DNA of 64,000 nt from Gracilimonas sp. (GCF_014762685.1 NZ_JABURM010000005.1:1488001-1552000); one strand, 5' to 3'; positions 1 to 9,111 are shown, counted from the first letter of the stretch. Numbers and translations: made by a program. The notes: generated by a model not told the origin, from the letters alone.

Positions 1-821
1 ATTGGCAGACAAACACGAATCAAACCATAAGTACCCATTTTCAGCATAATGGCCGCAAGTACTACCGAACCGGCAGTTGGAGCTTCGGTATGAGCATATG
101 GCAACCAGGTATGAAATGGAAATAAAGGCACTTTAATACAAAACGCGAGTGCAAAAGCTAAAAACAGATAGGTTTGCTCAACCAATCCAATTTGGTAAAT
201 ATCACTGGACAAAAATCTCCAGTCAGTCGTAAAGGCAACCCCCTCTCCCATGGCATATCCCGCATCATAGCCAAGGTAAATTAATCCAACCAACATAATC
301 AGTGAGCCAACCAGCGTATAAATGAAAAACTTAACCGTTGCCTGAATACGTCCGGCTCCGCCCCAAATTCCAATCAGGAAGTACATGGGTATTAAAGAAA
401 GCTCAAAAAATACGTAGAAAACCATCAGATCAAGAGAAGCAAAAACTCCTAATGAAGCAGTTTGAAGCAACAGTAACATGCTCAGATAGCCCGCCAAATG
501 TTTGGTTACCGAATTCCAGGAAGACAGAATGACGATCGGCCCCATGAAGGTGGTTAACATAAAGAGTAGTAAGCTCAGTCCATCTAAGCCCACCAAATAT
601 TTGATATCAATTGATTCCATCAACCTGCCGCCTTCAGTCAGGTACTGAGGAGTTCCTGAAGCCGCGACATCAAAACCAAACATCAGCGGCAATGACGCTA
701 AAAATGTAATGCTGGTCACTAAAAGAGCAATCCACTTTCTGGAGTTTTCATTCTTGATCAACAGGATCAGAGGAATACCTAACAGTGGTAAATAAATGAC
801 GATATTTAAAAGTGTTTCCAT
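1..821 (-). CDS. nuoM: NADH-quinone oxidoreductase subunit M (5' part only; runs off the window)
   Basis: The first ~273 residues of an antiporter-like membrane subunit of complex I, which helps couple quinone reduction to proton pumping. The ATG lies at 819-821, 17 nt after the nuoL stop, and the frame stays open to the window edge. Visible hallmarks are a hydrophobic start METLLNIVIYLPLLG, the TM5 glutamate context 'FYVFFELSLIPMYFLIG' and the TM7 lysine context 'CIKVPLFPFHTWLPYAHTEAP', both typical of NuoM. It follows nuoL directly on the same strand, so the two are surely co-transcribed; nuoN would be expected beyond the edge. The 3' end is absent. Identification is firm from the motifs and the neighbour. 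Confidence 0.95.
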   Translation of the reverse strand, partial: METLLNIVIYLPLLGIPLILLIKNENSRKWIALLVTSITFLASLPLMFGFDVAASGTPQYLTEGGRLMESIDIKYLVGLDGLSLLLFMLTTFMGPIVILSSWNSVTKHLAGYLSMLLLLQTASLGVFASLDLMVFYVFFELSLIPMYFLIGIWGGAGRIQATVKFFIYTLVGSLIMLVGLIYLGYDAGYAMGEGVAFTTDWRFLSSDIYQIGLVEQTYLFLAFALAFCIKVPLFPFHTWLPYAHTEAPTAGSVVLAAIMLKMGTYGLIRVCLP

Positions 822-838
822 CAACTGATTTGTGACAA

Positions 839-2860
839 TTACATTACCATTAAATAGAGTATTACAATCACGCCGATTACAAAGGCCAGCGCGTAACTTG
901 AAACAACCCCGGTTTGAACATAGCGGAACAAGCTGCCAAATAAGCGAACGGTTCCGGCCGTAGCGTTAACAAAACCATCCACTACTTTCATGTCGAACAC
1001 AGCAAGTACTTTGTCGGAAAACTTCACCAGGGGATCGGAAATCAAACCTTCATATACCTCATCAAGGTTGTACTTATCTTTCCAGGTCTGATACAAGCCG
1101 CCGAATCTGTCAGCCAGCTTGGCATCAGACTCAAGCTGATTATTGTTGTTGTACATCTTGAATGCTGTAAACACACCCGCAATCGCAATTACGATGGAAG
1201 CCGACATCAGCGCCCATTCAATTCCATGGGAAAGCGTGAGTTCATAATCAGCTGTTACGTTATACAACCAGTTATGCAATAAATTGATATGAGCTTCTTC
1301 GTGGGTGAAGGTTTCCACAATGAAATTCGGGACACCCATAAAACCGCCCACAGTTGCAAGCCCGGCTAAAGTCCATAACGGAATTGTCATAGTAGCGGGA
1401 CTCTCATGCAAATATTTCTCAGCGCCAAGAGCTTCTTTAAATCTTTGGCCAAGTTTAAATTCTCCGTGGAACGTGGTAAGTGTGAGGCGGAACATATAAA
1501 AGGCAGTGAGGAAAGCGGTTATAATACCAACTACCCAAAGTGCCATATACATATATTGTCCAAACTCTCCTGCTCCGGCATTGGCCGTCATGGCAAGCAC
1601 TTCATCTTTAGAGAAGAAACCTGCCAACGGTGGAATCCCTGCAATGGCAATGGTTGATATCAAGAAAGTTTTATAGGTTGACGGCATATATTTTCTAAGC
1701 CCACCCATATTCCTCATATCCTGAGGATCAAAATGCACCTCTTTTCCTTCATGCTCCAGTTCATGCTCAACATGGTGCATGGCATGGATTACAGAACCGG
1801 AACCAAGAAACAAGCAAGCCTTAAAAAACGCATGTGTTACCACATGGAACATCGCTGCGGTAAACCCCCCGGCTCCCAACGCAAGGAACATATAACCCAG
1901 CTGAGAAACCGTCGAATATGCGAGTACTCCTTTAATATCATTTTGCGTTATGGCAATAGTTGCCGCGACAATTGCAGTAAGTGCTCCAATTACAGCAACA
2001 ATCAACATCACTTCCGGAGACAGCACAAACATAGGCGACATTCTGGAGATCAAATAAATCCCTGATGTTACCATGGTAGCAGCGTGAATCAATGCAGAAA
2101 CCGGTGTTGGGCCGGCCATGGCATCAGGCAACCAGACAAATAATGGAATCTGAGCCGATTTACCGGTGGCCCCAATAAACATCAATAACCCAATCGTAAA
2201 AATATATCCTTCAGAAAAAGCACCTAGATTACCAAAAATAGCATCAAAACTCAGACTACCTACCGTTTGGAAAACCATGAACATCGCAATTAAAAAAGCA
2301 AAGTCACCGATACGATTATAAATAAAAGCTTTTTTGGCAGCATCCGATTTAGCCATGTCGGTATACCAAAACCCGATCAATAAATAAGAACAAACCCCAA
2401 CTCCTTCCCATCCAAGGAATAACAGCAAAAGGTTGTTACCCAGAACCAAGTTCAGCATTGCAAATATGAAGAGGTTCAGGTAAGCAAAGAACTTCCAATA
2501 CCCTTCATCATCTGCCATATACCCCATGGAATACAGGTGGATCAAAAAACCAACACCGGTAACAACCAGGGTCATTAATATGGACAGCTGATCGAGCCGG
2601 TAAGCAATATCCACGCTGAAGCTTCCCGCCTCCATCCACGTAAAGAGCTTATATACTACCGCTTCAGAATCAGCATTAATGTTAAAGAAGAAATAGACCG
2701 CAATCAGAAAGGGAATAAAAACGGCTACATTAGCTATGAAACCAATTAATTGCTTCTTATTTCTATAGTTCTCTGCGAATAGCCCGATGATCCCGTTGAT
2801 CAAAAAGCCGGCTAATGGAAGAGCAATAATGAGTGTAAACAGCGCCGTAGCGGATTCCAT
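839..2860 (-). CDS. nuoL: NADH-quinone oxidoreductase subunit L
   Basis: The largest antiporter-like subunit of complex I, with about 16 membrane helices including the long lateral helix that spans the membrane arm. At 673 residues it has normal family length. Key parts seen: 'LLLLFLGWEGVGVCSYLLIGFW' with the TM5 Glu, 'SAQIPLFVWLPDAMAGPTPVSALIHAATMVTSG' (the signature block around TM7-8, with K in 'GATGKSAQ'), and 'GIPPLAGFFSKDE' with the TM12 Lys. A His/Glu-rich loop (HAMHHVEHELEHE) sits near residue 360. The ATG at 2858-2860 opens with a hydrophobic MESATALFTLIIALP segment. It leads into nuoM. The nuoJ and nuoK genes are not adjacent but lie over 10 kb away on the same strand. Confidence 0.97.
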   Translation of the reverse strand: MESATALFTLIIALPLAGFLINGIIGLFAENYRNKKQLIGFIANVAVFIPFLIAVYFFFNINADSEAVVYKLFTWMEAGSFSVDIAYRLDQLSILMTLVVTGVGFLIHLYSMGYMADDEGYWKFFAYLNLFIFAMLNLVLGNNLLLLFLGWEGVGVCSYLLIGFWYTDMAKSDAAKKAFIYNRIGDFAFLIAMFMVFQTVGSLSFDAIFGNLGAFSEGYIFTIGLLMFIGATGKSAQIPLFVWLPDAMAGPTPVSALIHAATMVTSGIYLISRMSPMFVLSPEVMLIVAVIGALTAIVAATIAITQNDIKGVLAYSTVSQLGYMFLALGAGGFTAAMFHVVTHAFFKACLFLGSGSVIHAMHHVEHELEHEGKEVHFDPQDMRNMGGLRKYMPSTYKTFLISTIAIAGIPPLAGFFSKDEVLAMTANAGAGEFGQYMYMALWVVGIITAFLTAFYMFRLTLTTFHGEFKLGQRFKEALGAEKYLHESPATMTIPLWTLAGLATVGGFMGVPNFIVETFTHEEAHINLLHNWLYNVTADYELTLSHGIEWALMSASIVIAIAGVFTAFKMYNNNNQLESDAKLADRFGGLYQTWKDKYNLDEVYEGLISDPLVKFSDKVLAVFDMKVVDGFVNATAGTVRLFGSLFRYVQTGVVSSYALAFVIGVIVILYLMVM

Positions 2861-3393
2861 TTATTAAACTTTGATTAATTACAATAATGCAACCGCGACT
2901 GAGCACGGCTCCGAAATGGATGGCAAAGATACAAAAAACTTCAGGAAGGTAAAGGCAGATTTAAGTGAATTTTGAGGAATTTAGAATTGGTTTAAGATTG
3001 CCGTAAAAACACCCGGGTACACAAGATGTTTTATAAATATCAAACAACCGACACGGAATACTCATCAAAAGGAATGCCGCTGGCGAATGATAAATTATTT
3101 TACCCGGACCTTGAACATCTGCCATTTACAACATTTAAACCCGATTCCTCAAAACTTGACTCAATCCATTTTTTTATACACCCCGAAGCTGTTATTTTCT
3201 CAGCTCATTTGTTGGCTTATAAACCCGGGCAACCTGCAAAAAAACATTTTAAATATTTCATGCTATTGTGTTTTTGCAACCCTATATATAAAGACTTCAG
3301 ATTTCCCCGATTTTGATTTCGGGTAATTCCCAGAATTTGTATGTTTGAAGCCATTAAAAAAATTTATCCTGAAAAATTTAATACAGCTAAATT
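2861..3393. other. 533-bp divergent intergenic region between nuoL and the antiporter operon
   Basis: This AT-rich stretch separates the minus-strand nuoL start from the plus-strand mrpE start, so it should hold both promoters. Two short plus-strand open frames (3026-3316 and 3087-3326) have low-complexity, Phe/Pro/Lys-rich translations, overlap each other and look like chance. A TATATATAAA run near 3283-3292, preceded by TTTTTGCAA, is a possible promoter core for the antiporter operon, but I cannot match it cleanly to the TTTG/TAnnTTTG type. I see no RNA gene, repeat or terminator. Confidence 0.4.
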
Positions 3394-3951
3394 TTGAAGT
3401 CATTATCTGCTCAAAGCCTGATTGTATCTTTTATTAGCCTGATGGGGTTTTGGTATATCATGAGTGGTTTTTTTGATCTAACTCACAGCATCATGGGCGT
3501 GCTAAGTGTTGGCTTTGTTATGGCGATCAATCATCGCCTTAAGGTTTATTCTTTTTATGAAGATGAAACTGATGTCCTCAAAGAAATGCGGTTCTTGCAG
3601 GTTCCTTATTACTTTCTTTGGCTAATGCTGCAAATTGTAATTTCAGGAATTCACGTAGCAAAAATATTGCTCAGCCCATCACTTCCCATCAAAACTTCCA
3701 TCGTCCGCTTTAAGGTGAATTATCCCAACCCCCACTGTAAAATGATCTTGGGGAACTCCATCACTTTAACTCCCGGAACACTTACAGTTGATATTCAGGG
3801 TGATGAGTTTATTGTCCATGCTATTTCTCCCGTTTCTTTTGAGGGAATTGCGAGTGATCGAATGCCACAACAGGTGCTCAAGTTATTTACAAACGAACTT
3901 TATCCCGTGGTCTCAGATTTTGAAGTATTAGAAAACACGGAGGAATTATAA
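3394..3951 (+). CDS. mrpE: Mrp-type cation/proton antiporter subunit E (MbhA-like)
   Basis: First gene of a multisubunit Na+(K+)/H+ antiporter operon in the inner membrane. It encodes 185 residues, with two or three hydrophobic helices in the first ~90 (LIVSFISLMGFWYIMSG, then FLQVPYYFLWLMLQIVISGI) followed by a soluble domain. 'MILGNSITLTPGTLTVDI' is the conserved MrpE core. The frame opens with TTG at 3394; a later ATG at 3442 would cut into the first helix, so TTG is preferred, though this is not certain. It overlaps mrpF by one base. MrpE is needed for assembly or energisation of the complex rather than being an ion channel itself. Confidence 0.9.
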   Translation: MKSLSAQSLIVSFISLMGFWYIMSGFFDLTHSIMGVLSVGFVMAINHRLKVYSFYEDETDVLKEMRFLQVPYYFLWLMLQIVISGIHVAKILLSPSLPIKTSIVRFKVNYPNPHCKMILGNSITLTPGTLTVDIQGDEFIVHAISPVSFEGIASDRMPQQVLKLFTNELYPVVSDFEVLENTEEL

Positions 3952-4232
3952 TGGATTCCTTCTTTTTATATAGCGCCGTAATTTTAACGGCCATTATCGC
4001 TGTTCCGGCCTATCGCGTGATAAAAGGGCCAACGGTATTTGATCGATTGGTTGGCACCAATGCCATCGCTACCAAAACCATTGTACTTATTTGCCTGATT
4101 GGATATGTATTTGGCCGTATTGACATGTTTATCGATATCACCCTGGCTTATGCTATCCTTGGATTCATTGGGTCTCTGACTATTGCCAAATATTTTTCAT
4201 CTGAAAATGTAAATGTCCGGTTTGATGATTGA
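3951..4232 (+). CDS. mrpF: Mrp-type antiporter subunit F (MbhB-like)
   Basis: A 93-residue protein with three membrane helices. It contains the family block 'RVIKGPTVFDRLVGTNAIATKTI' and 'IDMFIDITLAYAILGFIGSLTIAKYF', both typical of MrpF/MnhF/MbhB. A GAGG Shine-Dalgarno lies just upstream, inside the end of mrpE, and the start codon shares a base with the mrpE stop. The downstream neighbour overlaps its 3' end. It is a small structural subunit of the antiporter membrane arm. Confidence 0.92.
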   Translation: MDSFFLYSAVILTAIIAVPAYRVIKGPTVFDRLVGTNAIATKTIVLICLIGYVFGRIDMFIDITLAYAILGFIGSLTIAKYFSSENVNVRFDD

Positions 4233-4554
4233 TTTCACTTCCATATTTACCATCATTTTTGTTATAGCAGGAATTTTCTTCCTTCTCATTGGAAGCGTGG
4301 GCATCATTCGGCTTCCTGATTTTTATTCACGTACTCACGCTACCAGTAAAAGTGACACGCTGGGAATGATGCTCGTAATTATAGGGCTTATAATTTTTGA
4401 AGGATTGACAATAAACAGCGGGAAATTGTTTCTGATTCTATTATTCATTTTGCTTGCTAACCCTGTTGGAGCTCACGCACTGGCCCGAGCGGCTTACAAT
4501 TCAGGACTCAAGCCCCTGTTTCCCAATAACAAGAAAGATCAAAACCAACGCTGA
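4225..4554 (+). CDS. mrpG: Mrp-type antiporter subunit G (MbhC-like)
   Basis: A small three-helix subunit with the family signature 'GSVGIIRLPDFYSRTHATSKSDTLGMMLVI'. I chose the ATG at 4225, which overlaps the mrpF stop by 8 bases; an in-frame ATG at 4213 would add four residues (MSGL) and cannot be excluded. The encoded protein is about 109 residues. 'LFILLANPVGAHALARAAYNSG' closes the third helix. The next start codon shares a base with its stop (TGATG), so translation is coupled along the operon. Confidence 0.92.
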   Translation: MIDFTSIFTIIFVIAGIFFLLIGSVGIIRLPDFYSRTHATSKSDTLGMMLVIIGLIIFEGLTINSGKLFLILLFILLANPVGAHALARAAYNSGLKPLFPNNKKDQNQR

Positions 4555-4799
4555 TGTACTGGGAACTTGAACTCATATTATTCATCTTTTTACTGATTAC
4601 TGCCTACATCGCACTGGAGGCTAACGACCTGCTCATTGCAGTAGTTATGCTCACGGCTTTTAGTTTTTTGATGGCCTTACTATTCACCACAATGGGAGCG
4701 GTAGATGTGGGATTTACTGAAGCTGTTGTCGGAGCCGGAGTAACCGGAATTTTATTAATCGTAGCAATTTATCAAACCACATATAAAACAGAAGATTGA
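4554..4799 (+). CDS. MbhD-like (DUF4040) antiporter subunit, equivalent to a C-terminal piece of MrpA
   Basis: An 81-residue protein with three predicted helices. It carries 'AVVMLTAFSFLMALLFTTMGAVDVGFTEAVVGAGVTGILLIVAI', the characteristic stretch of the MbhD/DUF4040 domain. In classical seven-gene Mrp operons this domain is fused into the C-terminal part of MrpA; here it is a stand-alone gene, as in archaeal membrane-bound hydrogenase (mbh) operons. In the known complexes this region contributes an acidic residue to the ion path, and the Asp-Val-Gly-Phe-Thr-Glu context is present. It overlaps the next gene by 4 nt. Confidence 0.85.
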   Translation: MYWELELILFIFLLITAYIALEANDLLIAVVMLTAFSFLMALLFTTMGAVDVGFTEAVVGAGVTGILLIVAIYQTTYKTED

Positions 4800-5104
4800 A
4801 GTATCTGAAATTGCTTTTAATCATAGCGTTTACCCTCGTGCTGCTTTTTGCTGCATCGGATTTGCCGTATCGTGGAAATCCCGATAACCAAATGAACCAG
4901 GAAGTGAGCATGACCGGCACCGAAGTCCCGGGCAACTACTATATACAGGAAGCCTATAATGATGCGCATACGCCCAACATTGTAACCGTTATTTTAGGTG
5001 ATTATCGTAGCATTGATACCTTAGGTGAACAAATTGTGATATTTACAGCCGGGCTTATCTGCTTTTTACTGCTCAGAAAACGAGGAGAAGGCGATGACGA
5101 ATAA
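4796..5104 (+). CDS. MbhE-like antiporter subunit
   Basis: A 102-residue protein starting at a TTG that overlaps the preceding stop (TTGA). It has one N-terminal helix (LKLLLIIAFTLVLLFAASDLPY), a ~55-residue extracytoplasmic segment containing 'YYIQEAYNDAHTPNIVTVILGDYRSIDTLGEQIVIFTAGLICFLLL', and a second helix. The 'NIVTVILGDYRSIDTLGE' block is the hallmark of the MbhE domain, fused to MrpA or MrpB in other bacteria. The next gene starts 11 nt before its stop. Function beyond forming part of the antiporter core is not visible. Confidence 0.85.
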   Translation: MKYLKLLLIIAFTLVLLFAASDLPYRGNPDNQMNQEVSMTGTEVPGNYYIQEAYNDAHTPNIVTVILGDYRSIDTLGEQIVIFTAGLICFLLLRKRGEGDDE

Positions 5105-5534
5105 AGAACAAAGCCCTATCATTTTATTAGGTTCCCGCTTTTTAAGCCCGTACATCATGGTCTTCGGGTTTTATGTGATTTTTCACGGACACTATTCTCC
5201 CGGTGGTGGATTTCAGGGAGGTACACTGCTAGCTGCTTCACTTCTGCTAATCCGTATTGCAAGCGGGACGGAAATTGCCAGCCTTCAGTTTAAAGATTAC
5301 TTAGCCACCCCTTATGCAGCACTTGGAGTACTCATATATTTTGGAACCGGACTCACCGCTATTTTCACAGGCGGTTATTTCCTCGATTACGAGCAGCTCC
5401 CCATTCCAGGCCTTGAAGCTGCAGACCTACGCTATTGGGGAATATTAATTGTTGAACTGGGAATTGGGCTTACTGTAATGACCGTTTTAGTACTGATTTA
5501 TGACAACATGGTAAAAGGAGAAGACTATGCTTGA
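5094..5534 (+). CDS. mrpB: Mrp-type antiporter subunit B (MnhB domain)
   Basis: A 146-residue membrane protein with four helices. The block 'FLSPYIMVFGFYVIFHGHYSPGGGFQGGTLLAASLLLIRIASG' is the diagnostic MnhB/MrpB signature. The ATG at 5094 lies within the end of the previous gene; mrpC begins 8 nt before its stop. It forms part of the membrane arm between the A/D-type antiporter subunits. The family assignment is secure; the ion transported cannot be read from the sequence. Confidence 0.93.
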   Translation: MTNKEQSPIILLGSRFLSPYIMVFGFYVIFHGHYSPGGGFQGGTLLAASLLLIRIASGTEIASLQFKDYLATPYAALGVLIYFGTGLTAIFTGGYFLDYEQLPIPGLEAADLRYWGILIVELGIGLTVMTVLVLIYDNMVKGEDYA

Positions 5535-5895
5535 TTTCTTTTTAGGGCATTACGCTTATTGGTTTACCATTATTTTACTGGCTATTGGGTTATATGGGAT
5601 GCTTCTTAAGAAAAACCTGGTTAAAAAAACCATCGGACTCTCCATTTTCCAGGCCGGAGTCATTTTATTTTTTGTTTCCGTTGCTATGAAAGATGGAGCC
5701 ACTGTACCGGTCAAAGCTGACGGCCTTCCTGTAAGCGAAGTAGCAAATTATATGAACGCGCTACCGCACACCCTTATGCTCACCGCTATAGTAGTTGGGG
5801 TGGCAACACTGGGAGTAGCTTTTGCTCTGCTGATCAATATTTACAACCGATACGGCACCCTCAACGAAGAAGAACTTTTAGATAAGATTCAATGA
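5527..5895 (+). CDS. mrpC: Mrp-type antiporter subunit C (NuoK-like)
   Basis: A 122-residue protein of three helices, homologous to NuoK of complex I. 'LKKNLVKKTIGLSIFQAGVILFFVS' and 'NALPHTLMLTAIVVGVATLGVAFALLINIY' match MrpC; the latter is the third helix, with the conserved LT-AIVVG motif. A GGAG Shine-Dalgarno precedes the start. Its stop overlaps the mrpD start (ATGA). Confidence 0.93.
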   Translation: MLDFFLGHYAYWFTIILLAIGLYGMLLKKNLVKKTIGLSIFQAGVILFFVSVAMKDGATVPVKADGLPVSEVANYMNALPHTLMLTAIVVGVATLGVAFALLINIYNRYGTLNEEELLDKIQ

Positions 5896-7391
5896 TCGGA
5901 TCCGAAATACCGGCGTTAATACCCGTTACATATATCCTTTTTGCGATTCTGATTCCCGTAATCGGACTTTGGAAACGTGAGATCACCTGGCATCTGAGTT
6001 TGCTTGGAACCGGTATCGCTACTGTTTTCTCAGCCTGGGGATTAATCCATCTCATCCAAACCGGTGAAACCATTCGTTACTTTTTTGGCGGGTGGATGCC
6101 TCCGGTCGGAATCGAATTTGTATATGATGGCTTAGCCGCATTCATCGTTCTTGTAATTAACACCATTGCCTTTTTGGTCCTCATTCATTCCAGGGAAATC
6201 AGTAAGGTAGAATTCCCCGGAAAGAAGATGGCCTATTACACCGTTTCCATGCTTTTGATGCTTGGTTTCAACGGAATGGTACTCACCGGTGACCTCTTTA
6301 ATCTCTACGTATTCCTTGAAATTTCATCCCTCTCCAGTTACGCTTTGATTGCGATTGGAGAAAAACGAGCACCTTACTCCGCATTCCGATATTTGATCAT
6401 TGGAACCGTGGGCGGTTCGCTCTACTTACTGGGTGTTGGCTTTTTATACACCGTAACCGGCACGCTCAACATCATTGATATGCATGCCATGTTGCCGCAG
6501 GTAATCGGACATTCCTCGGTAATCGCAGCCCTAATTTTGATGGTGGTTGGCGTAGGAGTAAAAGCTGCATTATTCCCGCTTCATGGATGGTTACCTGATT
6601 CATACACTTTTGCTTCCTCTACTTCATCAGCACTCATTGCCCCAATCGGCACCAAAGTAGCAGCCTATATTTTATTACGAATTGTGCTGTTCCTTTTTGG
6701 GGTTGAATTAATTGATGCTGAGTTACCAATTACTGCCATCATCGGCACTTTTGCAGGAATTGGAATTCTCTACGGTTCCATTATGGCCATTGCTCAAAGC
6801 GAGTTGAAGAAGATGTTGGCCTATAGCTCGGTTTCCCAGATCGGATACATCATCATGGGGATTAGCCTGGCAAATCCCTTTGGTTTTATAGGTGCGGTAC
6901 TGCACATTCTAAATCACGCCATGATGAAGGCCTTGCTCTTCCTTGTTTCCGGAAGCCTGAGGCTGAAAGAAGGTCATTCACTCATTACGAAATTTGACAA
7001 CAGCTATCGCAAAAAATATCCCTGGACGATGGCTGCTTTTACGACGGCGGCAATTTCAATGGTAGGCCTTCCCCCGCTCGCAGGGTTCTTTAGTAAGTGG
7101 TATCTCGCTCTTGGAACCATTGACAACAGCAACTGGATTTTATTAGCAATCATTCTGATCAGTTCACTGCTGAATGCCGTGTATTTCTTCCGGATTTTAG
7201 AAAAAGTTTATCTGAACAATCCCGAAACAGAACCAACCGAAGATCTCGAATCCGCTTCACCCCAAAACAATGAAGTGAGCTTTAGTATGATGTTTCCAAT
7301 GGCTGTACTGGGGCTTGGCCTTTTGATCGTTGGAATCTTCAACGTCTATATCGTAAATATAATTTTCACCATGTTTCCGGCAGGATTTTAA
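5892..7391 (+). CDS. mrpD: Mrp-type antiporter subunit D (first of three D-type subunits)
   Basis: A 499-residue antiporter-like subunit with about 14 helices, related to NuoN/NuoM. The ion-path residues are all present: the TM5 glutamate in 'GDLFNLYVFLEISSLSSYAL', the TM7 lysine in 'GVGVKAALFPLHGWLPDSY', the TM8 lysine in 'PIGTKVAAYILLRI' and the TM12 lysine in 'PPLAGFFSKWYLALG'. Its position directly after mrpC matches the universal C-D order. The start overlaps the mrpC stop by 4 nt. Confidence 0.93.
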   Translation: MIGSEIPALIPVTYILFAILIPVIGLWKREITWHLSLLGTGIATVFSAWGLIHLIQTGETIRYFFGGWMPPVGIEFVYDGLAAFIVLVINTIAFLVLIHSREISKVEFPGKKMAYYTVSMLLMLGFNGMVLTGDLFNLYVFLEISSLSSYALIAIGEKRAPYSAFRYLIIGTVGGSLYLLGVGFLYTVTGTLNIIDMHAMLPQVIGHSSVIAALILMVVGVGVKAALFPLHGWLPDSYTFASSTSSALIAPIGTKVAAYILLRIVLFLFGVELIDAELPITAIIGTFAGIGILYGSIMAIAQSELKKMLAYSSVSQIGYIIMGISLANPFGFIGAVLHILNHAMMKALLFLVSGSLRLKEGHSLITKFDNSYRKKYPWTMAAFTTAAISMVGLPPLAGFFSKWYLALGTIDNSNWILLAIILISSLLNAVYFFRILEKVYLNNPETEPTEDLESASPQNNEVSFSMMFPMAVLGLGLLIVGIFNVYIVNIIFTMFPAGF

Positions 7392-7408
7392 ATAGATAAA
7401 TAAACGCA

Positions 7409-8893
7409 ATGGAGCTTACCTACATCCCTTTATTAGCTGTTCTTGTATCGCTGGCTGCGGTGCCATTCATCTTGCTGAGTTCGAAGAAACCGAATCTCCG
7501 CGAGTTCTGGACTATCCTGGCTGGTGTGATCAAATTCCTGTTGGTACTCACATTATTACCCTCAGCTCTTCAGGGAAACACCATTGAACTGGAACTTATT
7601 GAAATTGCCCCAAATCTCCCGCTAGTACTCAAAGCGGATACCTTTGGAGTATTTTTTGCGCTCATTGCCTCAGGACTCTGGATCTTTACTTCTTTCTATT
7701 CTATCGGCTACATGCGCGGTCACCATGAGGAAAAACAGACCCGCTACTTTGCCAGTTTTGCCATATGTTTGAGTTCCACGATTGGTATCGCCTTTTCCGG
7801 CAACCTACTGACCTTCATCATCTTTTACGAGATGTTGACACTGGCCACTTATCCGCTCGTAATTCACAGCGAAACCAAAAAAGGAATTGCAGCCGGCCGC
7901 AAGTATTTGACCTACACTTTGACTGCCGGACTTCTTTTGATCGCAGCTGCCGGAATTACCTATTCCCTCACAGGAACACTTGATTTTCAGGCCGGAGGTA
8001 TCTTTGAAGGCGTTGAGCTTTCCCAGACCATGGCAGTGACTATTTTCATCCTGTTCCTCGGAGGTGTTGGGGTGAAGGCCGGTATTATGCCTTTGCATAG
8101 CTGGCTTCCATCCGCGATGGCGGCTCCAACCCCTGTCAGTGCATTACTTCACGCCGTAGCCGTGGTAAAATCAGGTGTGTTTGGAGTGATCCGTGTAGTT
8201 GGGTTTATCTTTGGTCCCGAGGTAATGGCTGAATTCGGCCTCAACGAAATTTTGATGGTACTGGCGGGAATTACTGTAATTGTAGCTTCCCTCCTCGCCT
8301 TCGCACAAGACAATTTAAAGCGGCGATTGGCATACTCTACAGTAGGACATCTCTCCTACATTGTATTGGGAGTTGCTCTTCTTACTGAAACCGGACTGAT
8401 TGGAAGTATCATGCATATTTCCTTTCATGCCACCATGAAGATTACGCTGTTCTTCTGTGCGGGAGCCATTATGGTGAACTTGCACAAATCGGATATCAGT
8501 GACCTGAACGGTATTGCAAAAGTGATGCCCTGGACCATGGCTGCATTTACGATTGGTTCTATGGGGCTAGCCGGAATTCCACCCGTAAACGGATTTGTAA
8601 GTAAATGGTATCTCGCCACCGGAGCACTCGAAGGCGGAATGATGATTCCTGTGATCATATTAGTGATCAGTGGATTATTGAACGTGGGCTATTTCTTCCC
8701 CATCATTCACCGTGCCTATTTCCGGAAAGGAGGTCCTGAGCTGGAAGGCCATACAGAAGCCTCACCATTTATGGTAGTTCCGTTATTCAGTACCGCGATC
8801 CTTTCCATTTTATTTGGATTGAATCCTGATCTGTTCTTCAACTTTTTTGATATGGCCACTTCGGTAGCATCCACAATTTTTAATCCATTGTAA
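7409..8893 (+). CDS. Second MrpD/NuoL-like antiporter subunit
   Basis: A 494-residue polytopic protein of the proton-conducting NADH dehydrogenase/antiporter family. 'GNLLTFIIFYEMLTLATYPLVI' carries the TM5 Glu. 'GGVGVKAGIMPLHSWLPSAMAAPTPVSALLHAVAVVKSG' carries both channel lysines and resembles the NuoL/MrpA-type block more than MrpD proper. 'PPVNGFVSKWYLATG' gives the TM12 Lys. It begins 17 nt after mrpD and is followed after 2 nt by the next gene, so it belongs to the operon. No full-length MrpA gene exists here; this subunit may fill that place, but it lacks the long MrpA C-terminal extension. Confidence 0.88.
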   Translation: MELTYIPLLAVLVSLAAVPFILLSSKKPNLREFWTILAGVIKFLLVLTLLPSALQGNTIELELIEIAPNLPLVLKADTFGVFFALIASGLWIFTSFYSIGYMRGHHEEKQTRYFASFAICLSSTIGIAFSGNLLTFIIFYEMLTLATYPLVIHSETKKGIAAGRKYLTYTLTAGLLLIAAAGITYSLTGTLDFQAGGIFEGVELSQTMAVTIFILFLGGVGVKAGIMPLHSWLPSAMAAPTPVSALLHAVAVVKSGVFGVIRVVGFIFGPEVMAEFGLNEILMVLAGITVIVASLLAFAQDNLKRRLAYSTVGHLSYIVLGVALLTETGLIGSIMHISFHATMKITLFFCAGAIMVNLHKSDISDLNGIAKVMPWTMAAFTIGSMGLAGIPPVNGFVSKWYLATGALEGGMMIPVIILVISGLLNVGYFFPIIHRAYFRKGGPELEGHTEASPFMVVPLFSTAILSILFGLNPDLFFNFFDMATSVASTIFNPL

Positions 8894-8895
8894 TT

Positions 8896-9111
8896 ATGAA
8901 AAACTGGCACTGGATAGTACTTGGCATCTTACTTATTGCGAGCTTGATCCTGGAATTCACCTATCTTTCAGATTATGCTTCCCACTGGTGGAATCATATC
9001 CCTGCATTTTATGCCCTTTGGGGAGGACTTGGATGCGCAGCTTTGATTTTTATTTCCAAAGGATTAGGTAAATTTTTCATCTTAAGTGACGAAGACTATT
9101 ATGATGCTTGA
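8896..9111 (+). CDS. Small two-helix membrane protein of the antiporter operon
   Basis: A 71-residue protein that I do not recognise. Two hydrophobic stretches (WHWIVLGILLIASLILEFTYL and PAFYALWGGLGCAALIFISKG) flank a short loop 'DYASHWWNHI' rich in His and Trp, and the C-terminus is acidic (DEDYYDA). It starts 2 nt after the previous stop and its end overlaps the next gene, so it is translated as part of the antiporter operon. The tight packing between two antiporter-subunit genes argues for an accessory or assembly role in that complex. Confidence 0.7.
   Translation: MKNWHWIVLGILLIASLILEFTYLSDYASHWWNHIPAFYALWGGLGCAALIFISKGLGKFFILSDEDYYDA

Noticed and set aside
3026-3326. Two overlapping short plus-strand frames before mrpE
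   Set aside because: Overlapping each other in different frames, no motif, low-complexity translations and no ribosome-binding site; they lie in a divergent promoter region.
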